Below, piece after piece: positions 52,494 through 61,062 of a stretch of DNA of 64,000 nt. This DNA comes from Corynebacterium falsenii (lineage in GTDB: Bacteria; Actinomycetota; Actinomycetes; Mycobacteriales; Mycobacteriaceae). The stretch covers positions 496,001-560,000 of the forward strand of contig JVKJ01000005.1 of assembly GCA_001054945.1 (NCBI GenBank), read 5' to 3'. Position 1 is the first letter of the stretch; the number at the start of each line of letters is the position of its first letter. The position numbers were made by a program, and so were the translations under genes. The notes under the pieces are model-generated. The model had not been told where the DNA came from. It did no database searches and worked only from the letters and a program-made list of their open reading frames with translations.

Positions 52494-53663
52494 CTACGAC
52501 AGGATCTGACGCCCCATGACCATGCGGCAGATTTGATTGGTGCCCTCATAAATCTGAGTGATCTTGGCATCCCGCATCATGCGCTCGAGCGGGAAGTCCC
52601 GCGTGAATCCGTAACCACCCAACAGCTGGACGGCGTCAACAGTGACCTCCATGGCCACATCGGACGCGAAGGCCTTGGACCCAGCGGCCATGAGTCCCAG
52701 CTTCTCCCCTCCTTCAGCCTCACCTCGCTCTGCATTGGAGGCAGCGGTGTAGATCATCAGGCGTGCGGCGTCGATCTTCATCTTCATATCGGCCAGCATG
52801 AACTGGGTGTTCTGGAAGTCGGCGATAGCCTTGCCAAATTGCTTACGCTCCTTGACATACGCGACGGCCTCGTCGAAGGCACCCTGAGCGATGCCCAGCG
52901 CCTGCGCACCGATCGTGGGGCGGGTGTGATCCAAGGTCTGCAGAGCGGTTTTGAAACCCGTCCCTTCCTCGCCGATCATGCGGGAGGCGGGCACACGACA
53001 ATCCTCGAAGTAGAGCTCGGCTGTCGGGGAGCCCTTGATACCGAGCTTGTGCTCCAATGCGCCCACGCGGAATCCCGGGTCATCTTTGTGCACCATGAAT
53101 GCGGAGATGCCGCGCGCGCCGGCCTCCGGATCCGTCACCGCCATGACGGTGTACCAGGTGGAGCGGCCGCCATTGGTGATGAAGCACTTCGATCCATTAA
53201 TGACCCAGTCATCCCCGTCGCGCACAGCCCGGGTCTTCATCGATGCGGCATCCGATCCCGCCTCCCGCTCGGTCAGTCCGTAGGAAGCCATCTCACCCTG
53301 GGCGATCGAAGGCAAGACCTCCTTCTTCAGCTCGTTTGAACCGGACAGGATCAGCCCCATGGTTCCCAGCTTGTTAACCGCAGGGATGAGGGAAGAAGAT
53401 CCGCACACGCGGGCAACTTCCTCAATAACAATGACTGCGGCCAGGGAGTCTCCTCCCTGCCCACCAAACTCTTCTGGGACGTGGATTGCATTGAATCCCG
53501 AGGCATTCAGAGCTGCCAAGGCCTCTTCGGGGAAGCGCTCGTTTTCGTCCACGTCCTTGGCATAAGGGGCGATTTCCTTTTCAGCCAGGGCCCGAATCGA
53601 GGCGCGGAGCTCGCGGTATTCATCCGGGAGTTGGAACAGATCGAATTGTGGGTTGGCGCCCAT
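52494..53663 (-). CDS. fadE25: Acyl-CoA dehydrogenase (FadE25-type)
   Basis: A 389-residue flavoprotein that oxidises acyl-CoA. Sequence blocks match mycobacterial FadE25 closely: NPQFDLFQLPDEYRELRASI at the start, YGLTEREAGSDAASMKTRA (FAD/substrate site), LDHTRPTIGAQALGIAQGA, and the catalytic Glu in ITQIYEGTNQICR near residue 375. The ATG at 53663 (AGGTGA upstream) matches family N-termini; the frame opens at GTG 53699. An inverted repeat TTTGCG-N12-CGCAAA lies at 53732-53755. No partner beta-oxidation genes are adjacent. Confidence 0.92.
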   Translation of the reverse strand: MGANPQFDLFQLPDEYRELRASIRALAEKEIAPYAKDVDENERFPEEALAALNASGFNAIHVPEEFGGQGGDSLAAVIVIEEVARVCGSSSLIPAVNKLGTMGLILSGSNELKKEVLPSIAQGEMASYGLTEREAGSDAASMKTRAVRDGDDWVINGSKCFITNGGRSTWYTVMAVTDPEAGARGISAFMVHKDDPGFRVGALEHKLGIKGSPTAELYFEDCRVPASRMIGEEGTGFKTALQTLDHTRPTIGAQALGIAQGAFDEAVAYVKERKQFGKAIADFQNTQFMLADMKMKIDAARLMIYTAASNAERGEAEGGEKLGLMAAGSKAFASDVAMEVTVDAVQLLGGYGFTRDFPLERMMRDAKITQIYEGTNQICRMVMGRQILS

Positions 53664-53890
53664 GGTCTTCACCTTTGCTACATCGGGAACGCTGGTCACT
53701 AGGTCTAAAGTTACATCTTCCTCGGGCGGGATTTGCGGAAAACCTCAAGCGCAAACCCTCGGGGTCCGATGCGTGGGGTTCGAGCGAGGAGAAAGAGGTA
53801 GTGATTCGGCATTGTTTCTCTTTGATCACAGTTAGGCACCAATGTTGCATCGTTGCCCAGCCCAGTGTGAGAAATTTCTGGTTGTCACGA

Positions 53891-53896
53891 TAGCGT
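53891..53896 (+). promoter_or_regulatory. Putative -10 box of a leaderless lipoprotein transcript
   Basis: TAGCGT is 7 nt from the ATG at 53904; no ribosome site is present. Confidence 0.45.
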
Positions 53897-53903
53897 TGTG
53901 TGC

Positions 53904-54539
53904 ATGCGCCCTCGTCAATCATGGAACAAAACTGTGCTCGTTGGATCGGCCGCCTTTGCTCTCTGCGCCAGCCTGACGTCCTGCGCTGGCACTTCCGCGA
54001 ACGATCCTGAAGGATCTAGTGCAGCTAGTTCTCACGAGGGCCCATCCCAAGACAGCGCGACGTCCAGCAGCGGCGGTATGCAACAACGATCGGGAATGGC
54101 AGGCCAGCCCAAGGCCGATGGGAAGCAGGGCGAGGCCAGCTGCGCGACAAAAGACCTCAGCATCACGCTGGGCCACCAGGACGGCGCCGCTGGAACCACG
54201 CATCAACAAATTGAATTTAAGAACAACGGGCAGCCCTGCTACCTCCGTGGATTCCCCGGTGTGTCCCTGGTTGTGGATCACAATGGCACCCAGCTGGGCG
54301 AACCAGCTAAACGAGAAAAGAAGGACTACCAAGAGATCCACCTCGAACCTGGCCAATCAGCAACCGCCAGCGTGGGCATCTCCGCAGCGGGGAAGTATCC
54401 AAAGGAAGAATGCCACCCAGCGAAGGCCGACGGCTTGCGGGTCTACCCGCCGAATGAAACGCACGCTGTGTATATCCCTCTTGAGGTAACCGGCTGCGAT
54501 TCGGAAAAATCGATCTTGACGGTCAGCCCAGTGGCCTAA
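53904..54539 (+). CDS. DUF4232 lipoprotein
   Basis: A 211-residue protein with a signal peptide (KTVLVGSAAFALCASLTSCAG; lipobox LTSC near residue 27) and a Ser/Gln-rich linker. The mature part is a DUF4232 beta-sandwich: TTHQQIEFKNNGQPCYLRGF and PGVSLVVDHNG, with a conserved Cys pair (QPCY and KEECH). Such proteins sit on the outer face of the membrane in actinobacteria; function unknown. TAGCGT lies 7 nt before the ATG, a leaderless arrangement. The gene is followed by a GT-C-like gene. Confidence 0.85.
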   Translation: MRPRQSWNKTVLVGSAAFALCASLTSCAGTSANDPEGSSAASSHEGPSQDSATSSSGGMQQRSGMAGQPKADGKQGEASCATKDLSITLGHQDGAAGTTHQQIEFKNNGQPCYLRGFPGVSLVVDHNGTQLGEPAKREKKDYQEIHLEPGQSATASVGISAAGKYPKEECHPAKADGLRVYPPNETHAVYIPLEVTGCDSEKSILTVSPVA

Positions 54540-54614
54540 TTTCCCCACCGCGGTCTCACTCCGAAGCGGTCTTTCCCCTACCGCGCGAGTTCAGACCGCC
54601 TACCCTTACTGTGT

Positions 54615-56585
54615 ATGCCCGCAGCTCAACGCTCCCCTGCTCACTCTTGCTCAACACGCGCTCCCCGCGGATCAGCCGAACATTCCCGGCTGCCAGGTAT
54701 CGCGATGTTTGCAGTTGCAGCGATCTCTTTGGGGCTCACCTTATGGCGAGTGACTGGGCGCACCCTGTATTGGGATGACCTTCTGATCCCCGCCCTGTAT
54801 GCAGATTATTCCGAGGGAACAGGTCTCTCTCACGCATTCGGCATCCCGTCGCTTTCCGTCCTCTTCGCCTCTCACGACGGCCATATGATGCCGGCCTCCA
54901 TTGCTCTACAAATCGCCACTAATGCCTGGGCTCCCCTGCAATGGTGGCTGCCCGCCACCTTCATCGTCGCCGGTCACGCCCTTTCATTGGTGTTGTGGGC
55001 ACGCCTCCTTCCTCACCGGGCCCTCGCATTCGGATTCATTGCATTGTCCCCCTTTCTCGGCGTCGCCATGGGTTGGTGGTCGGCCGCGGTCAATGCCCTC
55101 GCTTGGCAGGTCGCGTGCGCACTAGTTCTCTTATGCGTCCGCCGTGCATCCCAAGCCCACGGTGCTTCCCGCCTTGTGTCTGTCATTGGTGCGCTGCTGG
55201 TTCTTCTCGTTGGACTGCTCTTCACGGAAAAGGCGATGACTATCGCCGCCGTGACCACTGCCCTTCTCGCTCTGGACGCAGATTTCCTCCAGCCCTCCAC
55301 GAGCGCCACCCATTTTCTGAGAAACGAGCAGCCCCTCCCCGCCGAATCTCCCTCGATCACCAAGAGTTTTCTCGGTGCCGCCGGTCGCCTCGCCCATCAC
55401 CGACTCGTCTTGCTCCCACTCTGGGCCCTCACCTTGGCATGGGCATATTTTTTCTCCACGCGCGCGGACTTTTCCTTCGTCGATTCGACCGAGTCGACCC
55501 GTTCCGTCATCTTCGATTCAATCCCGACAGCCCTCCTCGACGGCATCGTTCCCGGCCTGTGGGGAGGGCCGTGGCACTTCGATCGTTGGACCCCTGCCAA
55601 TACTTTCGCCACGGCGCCCGCACCGTGGGCGTGGGCCGCGGTAGCCCTCCTGGTTCTGGTGGTTGCCTGGTGGGTGTTTTCTTCCGGACGCCACCGCCTC
55701 TACGTTCTCCTCGCCCTCTCCTGCTGTGCGGTCTATCTGGGGCTCATCTTCGTGTTCCTCAGCCAGGGACGCAGTGGCGCTGGAACGACAGACCTGATTA
55801 CCCGCACGCTTCACTACTACGCGGATTGGTTCACCGCGGTGGTGCTGATCCTCGCTACAGTTGTCCCCCACGCTGGCGAGAGTAGAGGCTCGAGTGGGAA
55901 AGGTGGCGTCCCTAAGAAATGGCTGGCCCTTCCCCTCCTTGCACTCAGCGCGGCGGTGACCACGCACGGGTATGTGACCGCGTGGAAGGGCGACCCAACG
56001 GGGGCGTGGCTGCGAACGATCCGGGAGGAGCTGCCGCGGGCGAATGCGCCGCTGTTGCCGCAACCTGTACCCGCGACCGTGCTGCAAAACATGGGCGGGC
56101 ACTCGACGCTGGGGGACGTGGCCAAGGCGATGAGAAACTGGCCAGGTCAAGCCCTGTCCACTCCGGAGCCGGTGTTCATCACTGACGACGGGCACCTGCT
56201 ACCGGCGGACGTATACGCAACGTCCATGAGCGAGCAGGGGGACGCACCCGGATGTGGAGTGCGCATTGATGGCTCCAAAAACCAGGGAACTGCGATGGTG
56301 AAGCTGGCCAAGCCGATGCAGTTTGGAGAATGGACCTGGGAGCTGCATACGGTCTCGGACCGAGAGATGGAATTGACCGTATTCACACCGAATGGGCTGG
56401 AGACGCACGCGGACTCGGAGGCGCGCGCAACGACCGTGACGGTTCCGAAGGGGGCGGCGACCCAATACGTACGCGTCAGCGGAGGCGGGGAATTCCTCGA
56501 AGTTCACGCGCGCCCCACGGATGGCGGCTCGGATGGCCAGGTGTGCATTGGGGCAGGAAGGTTTGGCCCGCTGCTTCCGAAATGA
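54615..56585 (+). CDS. Polytopic membrane protein, probable GT-C-type glycosyltransferase
   Basis: A 656-residue protein with about 11 hydrophobic segments in residues 25-460 and a soluble C-terminal domain of ~190 residues outside the membrane. After the first helix comes GRTLYWDDLLIPAL, an acidic pair where GT-C transferases hold their catalytic Asp. The family would use polyprenyl-phosphate sugars on the outer face of the membrane, as in arabinan or mannan synthesis, but the match is by layout only. TACCCT lies 8 nt before the ATG. The C-terminal domain looks beta-rich (VTVPKGAATQYVRVSGGGEF), possibly carbohydrate-binding. Confidence 0.6.
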   Translation: MPAAQRSPAHSCSTRAPRGSAEHSRLPGIAMFAVAAISLGLTLWRVTGRTLYWDDLLIPALYADYSEGTGLSHAFGIPSLSVLFASHDGHMMPASIALQIATNAWAPLQWWLPATFIVAGHALSLVLWARLLPHRALAFGFIALSPFLGVAMGWWSAAVNALAWQVACALVLLCVRRASQAHGASRLVSVIGALLVLLVGLLFTEKAMTIAAVTTALLALDADFLQPSTSATHFLRNEQPLPAESPSITKSFLGAAGRLAHHRLVLLPLWALTLAWAYFFSTRADFSFVDSTESTRSVIFDSIPTALLDGIVPGLWGGPWHFDRWTPANTFATAPAPWAWAAVALLVLVVAWWVFSSGRHRLYVLLALSCCAVYLGLIFVFLSQGRSGAGTTDLITRTLHYYADWFTAVVLILATVVPHAGESRGSSGKGGVPKKWLALPLLALSAAVTTHGYVTAWKGDPTGAWLRTIREELPRANAPLLPQPVPATVLQNMGGHSTLGDVAKAMRNWPGQALSTPEPVFITDDGHLLPADVYATSMSEQGDAPGCGVRIDGSKNQGTAMVKLAKPMQFGEWTWELHTVSDREMELTVFTPNGLETHADSEARATTVTVPKGAATQYVRVSGGGEFLEVHARPTDGGSDGQVCIGAGRFGPLLPK

Positions 56586-56631
56586 TGAACGTCGACCGAT
56601 CTCGATGTGGGATCGGAGACTCCGGAATCCC

Positions 56632-57561
56632 TTAACTGAGGTGTGAGACGAGATAGTCGGAGGACACCCCGACAGCGTTGACGCCGTAGTAGGAGACGTG
56701 CTTCATCTGGCCGGGGATGAGTTTGGGCAGCCCGGCATAGAACTGGGCCTGCTTCGCCGGAGGGAGGGCATTGACTTCAGAAGCGATTTGAGAAAGAGGC
56801 AGGCCGCCGGAGAGAACCGCGGTTTTGGCGAAGGCCTGGGCGAGGATATCCGAGCCATCTGGAGAGTCGCAGACGTAGTCGCCTTGCTGGCAGATATCCA
56901 GAACTCGGTCGGTGACCTTGTCATAACCGCCGCTCAGCGGACCGAACGCACCGTGGGACTCCCGGGGAGCACCGCCGGCTTGGTCGACACCGTGTACTCC
57001 ACGGTTGGGGTTGGCGAGCAGTACCGCCGAATTCAAGCGCTTTTCATCGATCGGTCCATGGCCGTTGCCGATCTCGCCTGCCAGGCGGGAAGCGATGTCC
57101 GCACCCATCGAGTAGCCAAAGATGCTGAAGCTGGCTTGAGGGCACGCGCTGGCCTCCTGCGCCAGCACGGAACGCGCGCGATTGAGTCCTGTATTCCTGG
57201 CCTGTTCGTAATTCACCGAAGCCCCGGGTGCAGCCATGTAAGGAACGAAGCGATCGGCGACCCGAGAATGCGCAGCGGCCCGGACACTCACACCGACGTC
57301 CTCCGTGTAGGCGCCATGGGGCAGATTCCGCGGCATGAAGGTAGCTGTATTGGCGCCGCCAGGCACGTAAATGACGATGTTGTCTGCACAACCGCCGTGC
57401 CCTGGTACAGGCAAGCGACTGTCGTCGACGGAACCAGCCACGGGGTCTGACGGTGCACCGGTGGTTGCCGCTGTCGCGGCCGGGGCCACAGCGATGGACG
57501 CAGCACATCCGATGGCAAAAGCACAGTTAGCAACTGCGTGAGACAGGGATCGGAAATTCAC
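56632..57561 (-). CDS. Secreted cutinase-family serine hydrolase
   Basis: A 309-residue protein with a Sec signal peptide (CAFAIGCAASIAVAPAATA). The nucleophile elbow is IFGYSMGADIAS near residue 150, where most cutinases have GYSQG; downstream LANPNRGVHGVDQ fits the family. Catalytic Asp and His candidates are in the C-terminal part (YVCDSPDG and MKHVSYYGV). Cysteines pair as in cutinases (ACPQ, GDYVCD). In mycolate-making bacteria such proteins act as lipases, phospholipases or envelope esterases. No neighbour clarifies its substrate. Confidence 0.85.
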   Translation of the reverse strand: MNFRSLSHAVANCAFAIGCAASIAVAPAATAATTGAPSDPVAGSVDDSRLPVPGHGGCADNIVIYVPGGANTATFMPRNLPHGAYTEDVGVSVRAAAHSRVADRFVPYMAAPGASVNYEQARNTGLNRARSVLAQEASACPQASFSIFGYSMGADIASRLAGEIGNGHGPIDEKRLNSAVLLANPNRGVHGVDQAGGAPRESHGAFGPLSGGYDKVTDRVLDICQQGDYVCDSPDGSDILAQAFAKTAVLSGGLPLSQIASEVNALPPAKQAQFYAGLPKLIPGQMKHVSYYGVNAVGVSSDYLVSHLS

Positions 57562-57744
57562 GGCGGTTATATCTCCATGGGTCAGCTACAGCGAGCGCCT
57601 CTTCCAATAAATACTTACCGAATTAGCACTACTTTAATGTCCGGCAAAGTATAGCATTGAGCTGCAAAAAGGCTGTGACGATGCGGAGTGTGGTTACAAT
57701 TTCAAACAGCTCGTTTGTCCCACCGACTGAAAGAGACCCCAGAC

Positions 57745-58668
57745 ATGGCCGGAGGTTTCGCCGCCCTCCTCGATGACATTGCACTGATAGCCAAGAAAGC
57801 TGCTGCCAGTGTGGACGACGTGGCCGCTGCGTCAGGTCGGACCAGCGCAAAAGCTGCGGGCGTAGTCGTCGATGACACGGCCGTCACTCCCAAGTTCGTC
57901 GAAGGGGTAACCCCGGACCGTGAACTTCCCATCATTCTGAAGATCACGCGAGGCTCGCTGATCAACAAACTGCTCATCATTCTTCCGCTGGCCCTACTGC
58001 TCAGCGCGGTGGCTCCGTGGGCATTAACTCCGCTGCTGATGATTGGAGGCACGTACCTCTCTTATGAGGGGGCAGAGAAAATTGTTGAGAAAATCAGCGG
58101 GCATGACCCGGAGGAGACAGCCGCCGAAGAGGGCCAGCAATCAGAGAGTTCGCTGGTCAAGAAGGCGGTGATGACAGACTTCATCCTGTCCTCCGAAATC
58201 ATGGTTATCTCTTTGAACGAGGTCGCGCAGGAGCCATTTGTGCAGCGCGCATTGATCCTCATCGTGGTCGCGTTGGTGGTCACCTTCGGCGTGTATGGAT
58301 TCGTTGGCGCGCTCGTGAAAATGGACGATATTGGCTTGAAGCTCACGAAGTCGAGTAGCGAACCGACTCAAGCCCTGGGCCGTGGCCTAGTGAACGGAAT
58401 GCCGAAGGTACTGAACACCATCGGTGTTATTGGCACTGCGGCCATGCTGTGGGTCGGTGGACACATCCTGTTGTCGGGCCTGGCAGAGCTGGGGTGGCAC
58501 GCCCCGCACGACATAGCTCATCACGTCACCGGCGCGGTGGAACACCTCGGGGGTGCCGTGACGTGGATCGCCGAAACATTCTGCAGCATGGTTTTCGGAT
58601 TGATCGTGGGGCTCATTGTGACGGCGGTGGTGTACCTGGTTGGACGGGTGCTCCCACAGAGGCGCTAA
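57745..58668 (+). CDS. DUF808-family membrane protein
   Basis: A 307-residue protein. The start MAGGFAALLDDIALIAKKAA and SVDDVAAASGRTSAKAAGVV-like opening is the conserved N-terminus of DUF808 (E. coli YedI). Helices follow at INKLLIILPLALLLSAVAPW, MIGGTYLSYEGAEK, ALILIVVALVVTFGVYGFVG, GVIGTAAMLWVGGHILLSG and at the C-terminus. The function of the family is unknown. ATG 57745 is chosen at the family start. A GCACCGC...GCGGTGC hairpin (58669-58698) follows the stop. Confidence 0.9.
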   Translation: MAGGFAALLDDIALIAKKAAASVDDVAAASGRTSAKAAGVVVDDTAVTPKFVEGVTPDRELPIILKITRGSLINKLLIILPLALLLSAVAPWALTPLLMIGGTYLSYEGAEKIVEKISGHDPEETAAEEGQQSESSLVKKAVMTDFILSSEIMVISLNEVAQEPFVQRALILIVVALVVTFGVYGFVGALVKMDDIGLKLTKSSSEPTQALGRGLVNGMPKVLNTIGVIGTAAMLWVGGHILLSGLAELGWHAPHDIAHHVTGAVEHLGGAVTWIAETFCSMVFGLIVGLIVTAVVYLVGRVLPQRR

Positions 58669-58786
58669 GCACCGCGCTGCGCCCCGCCAAGGCGGTGCCG
58701 ACACTCGGCCTGTCGAGCCCAAAGACCACGTCCCCCGCGGAGGGAAATTCGACGAAGCGACACCGGTTTCCGAATGACGAACGAAC

Positions 58787-59170
58787 TCAGGCAACTCCCG
58801 TCGTTGCGGTCTCCGGACCTCCCAAATGTGAGGCCACGCGCTTCCGCGAGATCGGGACGAACAAATACATGAGACCAAAGGCCAGGATTACCAGCCGCGA
58901 CAGGTCCCCATGAAACGTCATTGCCAATCCGGCGGTCCCGAGGAAGAACAAGATGACCCTGGAGATCTGCGCCCCGAACTGATCGACTTTCCTCGCATTC
59001 CACACCGCGAATGCCAGCGTGACGAGAAGGAGGAAGCCGTATTGAAACGGGTACCACGACTCGTGGACGAAGTGATTCACCCCATCCACGCTCTCGATCA
59101 TCGCTGACAAATTCACGGCAATACCCGCCCAGGCGAGCTCCGGAATCGGAAGAATTGAGTTCTTTCCCAT
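58787..59170 (-). CDS. Small membrane protein co-transcribed with poxB
   Basis: A 127-residue protein with hydrophobic segments at residues ~10-25, 44-60 (YGFLLLVTLAFAVW), 70-85 (VILFFLGTAGLAMTF) and 88-107. Its ATG lies 17 nt after the poxB stop with GAAAGG 6 nt upstream, so it is probably translated from the same mRNA. I recognise no family. Association with a peripheral membrane, quinone-reducing enzyme suggests, but does not show, a related role. Confidence 0.65.
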   Translation of the reverse strand: MGKNSILPIPELAWAGIAVNLSAMIESVDGVNHFVHESWYPFQYGFLLLVTLAFAVWNARKVDQFGAQISRVILFFLGTAGLAMTFHGDLSRLVILAFGLMYLFVPISRKRVASHLGGPETATTGVA

Positions 59171-59187
59171 GAGCAGCCTTTCGGGGA

Positions 59188-60924
59188 TTAGTCTCCCGGC
59201 ATTAGTTCGATGGTCTTGGCCTTAGCAAAGCCCCATACCTGGGAGGGTTCAACTTCACCCGGGACGGAGACCTCATCTGGGTTGGTCAGCACCTCCACCA
59301 GGTAGGGGCGCCGAGTATTCACTGCGGTGCGCAGTGCGTCCTCCAGCTGCTGCGGGTCGTCCACTCGCACGGACTCGTAGCCCATCGCCTTGCCTAGTTC
59401 CGCGAAATTGGGGTTATCCAGTCCGGTGCCGAATTCTGGCAGGCCAACCTGCTCTTGCTCCAGCTTGACCATGCCCAGCTTCTCGTTGTTGAACACCACC
59501 ACCGTAATGGGCAGATCGTGGGTGACCGCCGTGCGGAGGTCACCTGCCAACATCATCAGACCACCATCACCGCACATCGCCACAACTTGGCGGCTGCGAT
59601 CCAGGGCTTGGGCGCCCAGCGCCATAGGCATGGCATTTGCCATGGACCCGAGGTTGTAGGAACCGATGAGTCGCCGCTCCCCGCTCAGGTACAGCAATCG
59701 CGCAGGCCACACCGTGGACATTCCGGTGTCCGACGTGAAGATCGTGTTCTGCGCGCAAACCTTGTCCAGCGCTACAGCCACGCCTTCGGGCCGAATCCGC
59801 TTCTCCGGGTTGTCCCCCAGGCTTCGGATTTTACCCAGCAGGGACTTGTCATGCTGCGGTGCGGCCAGCTTCTTCTGGCGCTCCATCCACTTGTTGTACT
59901 TTTCCTTCAGCCCGGTTGCCCACTTGTCAGAGGTCTTCCCCGCGCCCTCGGTACGCAGTCGATCCAGCAGACGGATCAGTGTGGGCCGCGTGAAACCCAC
60001 CAACGCCGTATTGACCTGCGTACGACGTCCGATGTGCTCGGCTCTCCGGTCCAACTGGATGACGTGCTTGCCTTCTGGGATCCATTCGCGGTACGGGAAG
60101 TCCGTACCGATCATGAAGATCGTGTCGGCCTCCTCCATGGCATGCACGGCTGCTGGATTACCGATCAGTCCGGACTGCCCGACTTCCCACGGATTGTCCT
60201 TCTCCAAGTTTTCTTTGCCCTTCAAGGTGACAACCATGGGCGTCTTCAAAATCTCCGCCAGCTCCAACACCTCGGTGCGAGCATCCTGGGCACCACGTCC
60301 CACGAGCAAGGTTGTCTTCTTGCTTTCCTTGAGTGCGCGAACAGCCTCCGCAATGGCGTCATCGGAGGGGGTGAACTCCCCCGGCGCGGGCGCAAAACTC
60401 GGCACGCGGATCTCATCTGGGAGCTCTTGGCCACCGATGTCTGCAGCGACAGACAACACGGACACGCCCTGATGGGCAATGGCCTCATTCACGGCCTGTT
60501 CGAACAGATGGGGCATCTGATGGGGGCTGGTGACAGTCGCGGTGAATTCCGCGACGTCTGCGAAGACCACATCGTTATTGACCTCCTGGAAGAAAGCCGT
60601 CCCGATCGATGGGGTGGGAACCTGGCCGACGATGGCGAGGACGGGCGCGTGCGCCTTCTTCGCGTCGTAGAGCCCATTCAGCAGGTGGATCGCGCCGGGC
60701 CCCACTGTGCCCATGCACACGGACAACCGGTTGGTCAGCTGTGCCTCTGCGCTCGCTGCGAAAGACGCGGCCTCCTCGTGGCGGACCCCCAGCCATTCCA
60801 TACCGTCCTGCCTGCGGATCGCGTCTACCACCGGGTTGAGTGCGTCCCCCACCACTCCCCAGATGTGTTTGACGCCATGATCGGACAGTGCCCGGACCAT
60901 GAGTTCACCAACAGTTGTACCCAT
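59188..60924 (-). CDS. poxB: Pyruvate:quinone oxidoreductase (pyruvate oxidase)
   Basis: A 578-residue thiamine-diphosphate flavoenzyme that oxidises pyruvate to acetate and CO2 and reduces membrane quinones (called Pqo in C. glutamicum). The catalytic Glu lies in VRHEEAASFAA near residue 50; the thiamine-diphosphate site is CGDGGLMMLAGD...VVFNNEKLG (residues ~435-465); the FAD domain is in the middle (FMIGTDFPYREWIPEGK). Length matches PoxB. The C-terminal end can act as the membrane-binding segment. RBS GAGGAG precedes the ATG. Confidence 0.95.
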   Translation of the reverse strand: MGTTVGELMVRALSDHGVKHIWGVVGDALNPVVDAIRRQDGMEWLGVRHEEAASFAASAEAQLTNRLSVCMGTVGPGAIHLLNGLYDAKKAHAPVLAIVGQVPTPSIGTAFFQEVNNDVVFADVAEFTATVTSPHQMPHLFEQAVNEAIAHQGVSVLSVAADIGGQELPDEIRVPSFAPAPGEFTPSDDAIAEAVRALKESKKTTLLVGRGAQDARTEVLELAEILKTPMVVTLKGKENLEKDNPWEVGQSGLIGNPAAVHAMEEADTIFMIGTDFPYREWIPEGKHVIQLDRRAEHIGRRTQVNTALVGFTRPTLIRLLDRLRTEGAGKTSDKWATGLKEKYNKWMERQKKLAAPQHDKSLLGKIRSLGDNPEKRIRPEGVAVALDKVCAQNTIFTSDTGMSTVWPARLLYLSGERRLIGSYNLGSMANAMPMALGAQALDRSRQVVAMCGDGGLMMLAGDLRTAVTHDLPITVVVFNNEKLGMVKLEQEQVGLPEFGTGLDNPNFAELGKAMGYESVRVDDPQQLEDALRTAVNTRRPYLVEVLTNPDEVSVPGEVEPSQVWGFAKAKTIELMPGD

Positions 60925-61062
60925 TTCTGCTCCTCACAAACTTGTCGTGTCGTGGTGTTCTGTGAAACCCGGAACATGCCGCCTGTGCTGTGGTGATGAA
61001 GCTACGGTCACGCCCGGCGCTATGCCCCGACCATACAAGGATCGACGTGGATCTCGGTGCAG

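Noticed and set aside
59455..60996. 513-codon open frame on the plus strand
   Set aside because: Antisense to poxB with His/Arg-rich shadow composition and no motif.
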